64,000 nucleotides of DNA from Schoenoplectus triqueter (Eukaryota; Streptophyta; Magnoliopsida; Poales; Cyperaceae). How positions within the stretch are numbered: position 1 is the first letter of the stretch; the number at the start of each line of letters is the position of its first letter. This document shows positions 58,729 through 64,000 of this stretch, piece after piece. A model generated the notes under the pieces. That model ran no database searches. It was not told the origin of the DNA and saw nothing but the letters and a program-made list of their open reading frames with translations. Location of the stretch: contig CAXKVV010000008.1 in assembly GCA_964058805.1 (NCBI GenBank), forward strand, positions 124,001 to 188,000, in the 5' to 3' direction. The position numbers and the translations under genes were made by a program.

Positions 58729-58950
58729 CTATGACCCAATACGTCTTTCTTCTTCTTTTTTTTTTTAAAAAAAAAAAAAGTAACCCTGGACCAAAGATGG
58801 GACCAAATATACAAACCATCAAAAGAGGATTGCCGACGGACCGAACGCGTCTTTCTTTTTTTCTTTTTTTTTAAAAAAAAGGTATTACAGGACAGGACCA
58901 CTGATTTCATTAAAGAAAACCAAATATACAAACCATCAAAAGAGGATTAC
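58729..58950. repeat. Imperfect tandem duplication with T/A homopolymers
   Basis: CGTCTTTCTT then T-run/A-run, then AAATATACAAACCATCAAAAG and GAGGATT occur at about 58742-58833 and again at 58858-58950. The centre of each unit is a T(n)A(n) self-complementary tract. Confidence 0.75.
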
Positions 58951-59304
58951 CACCATCCAAATCTAGTTGACAGAAACCTCCACGAAGCCAAACAAGTGAT
59001 CCTCCACAACAACTGATATGAAAAATTAAAAACGTGTAATTTGTTCATAAAATAAATAATCATTTTGTATATGATTGAGCAACCGGAAAATCTCCGTATA
59101 TACAAGCCGAAAGGCCCAAAACTATATTCCTGATAACACATGAAACACAAAAAAGAAAGTATCAGAATACATTTCATAACCTGTAAGAAACGCTACTCAG
59201 CTGTCAGCTCTGCGTATATGAATCACTAGTAAATTTGAGAGGAAAAAGGAAAAACTCTACTACCCTAATACATTGAAACATTTTACACGAGCTCTTTACA
59301 AGAT

Positions 59305-62300
59305 TCAAATATCATAATCAATATCCACCGCAACATTCTCCGTCACCGCTTTCTTAATCAATGTTCCATCAACGCTATACATATCTAAATTCTCACATGG
59401 TTTAGGGAAAATATCCCCAATCACACGTCCCTCAAGAAATGAGCACTGGAAAATATGCTTCTTTTTGTAACTCAACCCCACCGCAAAATCCCTAAATTCC
59501 ACATCCCTAATTGGTATATGCTCACTTCCATGAATCCTCACTGGGACCCGCACACCCCAACCCCTGATACTTACAAATGAGATGTTACCCACAACTGGAT
59601 AAGCTTTCCGGTCCCAATTATCATCAGCATGCTCATTGTAGTCGGTTTTCACTATCACACCGACACGACAATTGTCAAAGGTCAAGTTGTGATAAGCAAT
59701 GTTGTGGATGAACCCACCACGACCTGGAGCAGTTTTAATTCGGACAGCTCGTCGAGATTCCCAGATACGTGTGTTTTCAACTGTGATATTTGAAACACCT
59801 CCAGACATCTCACTGCCAATTGAAATACCAGCACTGCAGAAAGAGAACATTGTTAGATCCTAATTTTTTATGGTAATGTATGAAAGAGGTGATGAATCAA
59901 GTCAAAATTTCTGGACATATTTCAAGCATCATGAAGCTGATTAAAAATGTGGTTGACCTTATCAGAGATCGAATGGTGACATTGCGAATCAAAATATTGG
60001 TTGAAGGACGGCCGTATGCAATTCCATACTGATCCCAGCCACTCTTTATTGCTATTCCATCATCACCAACAGAGATGTAACAATTCTCAATCAACATATC
60101 CTCACATGAATCTGGATCGAGAAGAAGGAAAAACAACTTTTGAGTAATAATGATTTCAAAGCAGATCCATCAATCAACATAACAATAAAAAATTGAAAAT
60201 GACAGCTAAACATATTTTGCACCCAGAACTTATGAGGGGTATTCACCCTCCCTACACCCTACCCCCAAAAAAATAATAAAATGAAGTTGATGATGATGAT
60301 ACTATCCTTTCAAAAAAATGTAGTAGCAATAGATAAATAAATAAATAATCCCCGAAGAAAAAAAATTGTTCAGTAAAATACATTAATTACAACACTAATT
60401 ATCATTTGGATCTTAAGCATGACGATAGTATGTTTATGTAAAATACATCAAATGGCCAAGGAAGAACCATAAAAATTAGTAAGGCTCAGGCAAGGTACAA
60501 CTGCATAATATAGAAATTAAGTATTATTTCAATCAAATAACTATGTAAGAGATGTCCTAAGGGCACATGCAAAAATGAAACAAAAATGATAACAACAGAC
60601 AAGTTTTCATTACCTGGATCTATGCCATCAGTATTTGGAGCGCCAATTAGTGGGGCTATGATGGTAACATTTGAAACTGTTATGTTCTTGCAATCATAGG
60701 GATGAAATGACCAAAAGGGAGAGTCAAGAAGAGTAATGTTGGAAACTATTATATCTTTAGACCACATCAGCTGCACAAGTGGCGGCCTTGTAAAATTAAG
60801 AGCTCTTCTCTTGTATTTTGTCCACCAAGTTTGTCCTTGCCCATTTATCGTACCATTATATCCTTGATAAAAACAAAAATGTTACTTACATTTAGCAATT
60901 ACAAGTACATGATAATCAATAACCATGCTAAACAGAAACCCAATATTATCATTTTACATTTGTTGTTTCAGAAACATGAAAAATGAAGTGAAGATGACAA
61001 AAGACACCCACCAGACATGCCAAAAGAATGTGTAAACAAATAAATCTGTAGGCAGAATAACCTGTATAAACAAAATTACTAACCTGTTATAACAACATCG
61101 TTTAGATATTGACCGTGAATGAGGCTGCCATAGCGAGGCCCTTTTTCTTCCCTTCCATAGCCATATGATGGCAATGCAAGCAGCAAAGGCCACATATTCT
61201 CATCCTGCAAAACAAGAAACATAAATTCATACCACCAGACCAGACATTAAAAAAATTATTAGCAACCAAGTACAAAAAGAAAAGAAAATTGAGCTTGACA
61301 ACTTATCAACTAATTTTGGTGCCCCAACCAAGCTTGATTGAGGTGGTAAGTACTCTGGACTCAACAGACAGACTTACCAAACAGATAGATGTACCATTAG
61401 GAAATTATGAATCATGTAGGTGAGAGAAGGGGTCTTTGACTTGTCAGACTATGCTTAATTAAAGGAGCACTTGGAAAAGAAATTAGAGAGTTGTTGATTA
61501 AAGGAGCTGACCAAGATTTAAATTTAAAGATCAAAGACCATTTTGCAATTTTATTCAAACAACCCTATTACCATAAAGATGTTGGAAATCAACACCCAAT
61601 TACGGTATTTGTAAATGATTGGCAGCATTTAACTCTGCAACAGATACCAAACAATTGTTGTTTTCTCATTAAAAGAGAAACACAGCGAATGTGATAGATG
61701 TTAACACAATAATCCAGTGATTATCCCGAACCTTTTCATCTTGACTATTGAGAAGGACCATTGCATTCAAACTCAAAGACAACATATGTATCCTCATTGT
61801 TTGATTTAATTCAATTTGGGGTTTTTACTGTTTTCTCTGTGACGCTATAAATGTTCAGTTCAGTGTTGTGCAATAAAAAAAAAGAAATGAAATGTATGCG
61901 AGAGAATAAACTATCGTCGATCATACCTCAACAGCGAGTATAACGGCGCCTTCAGCTAAAAACAGTGTCATGTGACTGGTCAAATTAAACGGCGCTGTAA
62001 TCCATGTACCAGACGGTACATTGAGCTGACCCCCTCCCCTAGCTTTTATCGCCTGTACCGCTCTTTCGAACGCGCCAGTGTTGACGGTACGGCCATCATC
62101 AACCGCGCCAAAATCAGTCAGATTAAACACATTTTTCCTCAATCTCGGTATCGACAGGTACGCATTAGAAGTCCGCTGAAAGATAGAGATGGATCGGACT
62201 GAGGTGCTCTGCCAGATAAATACAGAAGCGAAGCAGATTGCCCAGAGAGCGGTAAGGAGAGTAGGCAGCCACCGCTTTGAAGTGGGGCCGTGCGGGTGGG

Positions 62301-62331
62301 ATCGACCGTTGGTTGAGAATGTATCTGACAT
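59305..62331 (-). CDS. GH28 polygalacturonase-like protein with N-terminal membrane anchor
   Basis: Five exons on the minus strand: 61927-62331, 61084-61204, 60614-60862, 59958-60111 and 59305-59833. They sum to 1458 nt, 485 aa, with GT-AG introns and consistent phases. A hydrophobic segment at about residues 23-42 (LPTLLTALWAICFASVFIW) follows a basic N terminus, suggesting a signal anchor in the secretory pathway. The GH28 right-handed beta-helix begins at VFNLTDFGAVDDG. Catalytic motifs are N252-T-D-G, G274-D-D (D275, D276) and R341-I-K-T. The usual His of the third motif is replaced: the sequence reads SAGISIGS with Ala311 where HGISIGS is common. Members of one plant clade share this form, as far as I recall. 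The family hydrolyses pectic homogalacturonan; activity of this protein is inferred, not shown. Several N-x-S/T sites suit a secreted glycoprotein. Confidence 0.9.
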
Positions 62332-63076
62332 TGTGGGATTTGAGTGAGGTACAGTTAGAAGAGATCTAGGGGTTTCGCCATGAATGGAGATTGGAGGTTT
62401 TGTTTTAAAAGAGGAAGGGGAAAGCGAGGTTGCATACTGTGTCGGTAGTACGCAATTGCCCCTGTATGGTGGCCTTTCGCACTTTGACGGTAGCCGACCA
62501 GAACTTGACTAACTTTTATGTGGCTAGTACTGTGTATATTTTTCCGAGGCGGGTTAGTGTAAGTTGATGTTGGCACCTGCAAGGAGCAGTGTCACACAGG
62601 TGAAGATAGAGAGAACGGTTCTCTGGTTTGGCGGATTGGTTTTAATTACAAATTACAAAAGGAAGGAAGGTAATGATTTAGATCAACTATCAATTAGTTG
62701 GGAATTAATTGCTTTCGGCATTAGTACGGATTTTCAGTGGCGTTTCTCACCGACTGGTTTGTTCTTCTTTGTATTGTTCAAGTTATATCTTTTATCTTTT
62801 TTGGAGTGACATTGTTGGTTTGTTAGTACTTCTGATTTATGTGGCATCTGTTTACGAATATAATAATCATTAATCACATCAGCTGGGATGGTGATATGTA
62901 ATGCAACATGTTTTGTTTTATAATCGGTTGCACCAGCATGGCCGCAATGAATTGGATGGATCGGTTCAATTGTCCAAGTCTAATTCAGTATTCAGCTGTC
63001 TTGTGCCGGTTTAATTCGCGGCTCTTATCAACTTTCATTAACTTTTTTAGTCTGAACCGCTCAGACGCTGGAAGGG
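62332..63076. other. 5' flank of the GH28 gene
   Basis: The first ~200 bp left of 62550 is probably 5' UTR and promoter. The rest has no recognised coding content; short frames at 62564-63156 lack any motif. Confidence 0.45.
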
Positions 63077-63189
63077 ATCGGATGATAATGCCTTATCTTG
63101 ATAATTTTGAAAATAAATATTTAAATAAATATAAAAAAATTATAATAACGAAATAATAAAGTTTTTAATCGTAAATAAATTGTAATAGA
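63077..63189. repeat. Fragment of the GGGATCAC MITE family
   Basis: GGGATCGGATGATAATG followed by TTGATAATTTTGAAAAT and AAATATTTAAATAAATAT resembles one arm of MITE N at 34218. It is cut off on the right by the Helitron-like element. Confidence 0.5.
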
Positions 63190-63657
63190 CTAGCTATATA
63201 CCCGCCCGTTGCAGCAGAATTTTTTATTTAAACATTAAAATATTATAAAATAAAAATTCACATTTATCCAATATTAAATTATAAATTCACCAAATTATAG
63301 AGAAAATATATAATAAAGATAATATTTAATCTTGGATGAGATTTTTGCACAATATGAGTTAATGATTCATGATTTTTATGGCAAGAAAAGTAAATTATTC
63401 TAACATATATTATCACCATTAATTTCTTACCAAATATGTACAAGGTTGCTAAATAAAAAACAAAAATTATGGAAATAATAGTATATAAGGGAAAGAAATG
63501 GAGAGAAAGAGGGGATCAATGGACGCGATCACATACGTTCGATCAACCAACAATAAATATTATCCGTCTAATTGAGGGATAAAATGGGTATAATAAAAAT
63601 TTACCATGACAAAAAATGGACCCTCCAATTCTTAGATACTTTATATAATAGTATAGA
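63190..63657 (-). mobile_element. Helitron-like non-autonomous element, 468 bp
   Basis: On the minus strand it starts TCTATACTATTATATAAAG after a host A and ends ...GGGCGGGTATATAGCTAG before a host T, the Helitron pattern. It is colinear with the element at 25130-25574, with scattered substitutions and small indels. No coding capacity. Confidence 0.68.
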
Positions 63658-64000
63658 TTAGAAATGAAATTCAATCTCAAAGTATAGAGATTATAGATCT
63701 CAAATAAAGGAAAAATAATAAAAATGATGATGATAATAATAATGAAAATAATGATGATGATGATAATACTAGTAATAATATAAATATCTATAATTATATT
63801 ATAGACATTCATATTAATAATAATGGTAATACTAATAATAACAATGAAAGTCCTAATAATAATGATCACACTAAATATATATTATAAAATATACTTCTAA
63901 ATTCTAAAAATCTTAAATTCTAACTCTAAAATCTAAGAACCTAAAGTCTAAAAAATCTAAGAAACTAAATTTCATACTTTACTATTAGAATATAACTCCT
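63658..64000. other. AT-rich, trinucleotide-rich DNA
   Basis: Runs of AAT and ATG trinucleotides (63710-63850) and A-rich words ending at the window edge. No gene is supported. Confidence 0.6.

Noticed and set aside
63543..63869. 108-codon Ile-rich minus-strand frame
   Set aside because: It reads AAT/ATG trinucleotide repeats and the Helitron end; no domain and composition is extreme.

Overview
The window is nuclear DNA of a flowering plant. The genes have GT-AG introns, and their products are plant-specific: an ARF transcription factor, an AP2/ERF factor, a DYW-type PPR editing factor, a DUF985 cupin and a plant GH28 enzyme. The intergenic space is very AT-rich and full of plant transposons (LTR retrotransposons, LINEs, CACTA-like, MULE-MITE, Helitron-like and fold-back elements). 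The species cannot be named from the sequence alone.

Layout. 1-6000 (+): an auxin response factor of the ARF7/ARF19 activator class, 13 coding exons, about 1035 aa, with probable 5' UTR reaching the window edge. 6966-7600: a LINE relic. 8430-13600: non-genic DNA with an ACGGGT-rich repeat, a threefold degenerate tandem repeat and an unidentified GC-richer block. 13600-16000: a fold-back element and a CACTA-like element. 17194-17847 (+): an intronless DREB-type ERF gene. 19330-20815: a CGGGTC-rich repeat split by a 1036-bp CACTA-like element with matching TTG target duplications.

24.2-34.6 kb is the most striking stretch. About fourteen fold-back elements of 340-420 bp lie almost end to end, separated by TA and GA microsatellites. 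A Helitron-like element sits among them. One fold-back is split by a coding-less LTR retrotransposon with an AAACC target duplication, whose 3' LTR itself carries a MULE-type MITE with a 9-bp target duplication. A further full-length fold-back is at 56.9-57.3 kb.

38.5-47.7 kb is a degraded Ty1/copia element with a 2.1-kb solo LTR inserted in it in opposite orientation (ACATA target duplication). A minus-strand LINE relic abuts its 3' LTR.

49032-50969 (+) is an intronless DYW-class PPR gene closely resembling the plastid editing factor LPA66. 51934-54125 (-) is a three-exon DUF985 cupin gene convergent with it. 54.8-58.9 kb holds an LTR relic, short tandem duplications, a GACCCGA-rich repeat and the fold-back. 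59305-62331 (-) is a five-exon GH28 polygalacturonase-like gene with an N-terminal membrane anchor. A second Helitron-like copy follows at 63190-63657.

The genes do not form a pathway. ARF and ERF are nuclear regulators, the PPR protein is probably a plastid RNA editor, the cupin is of unknown function, and the GH28 protein should act in the secretory pathway or cell wall. All exon coordinates and repeat boundaries were derived by reading the sequence by eye; no alignment or search was run.
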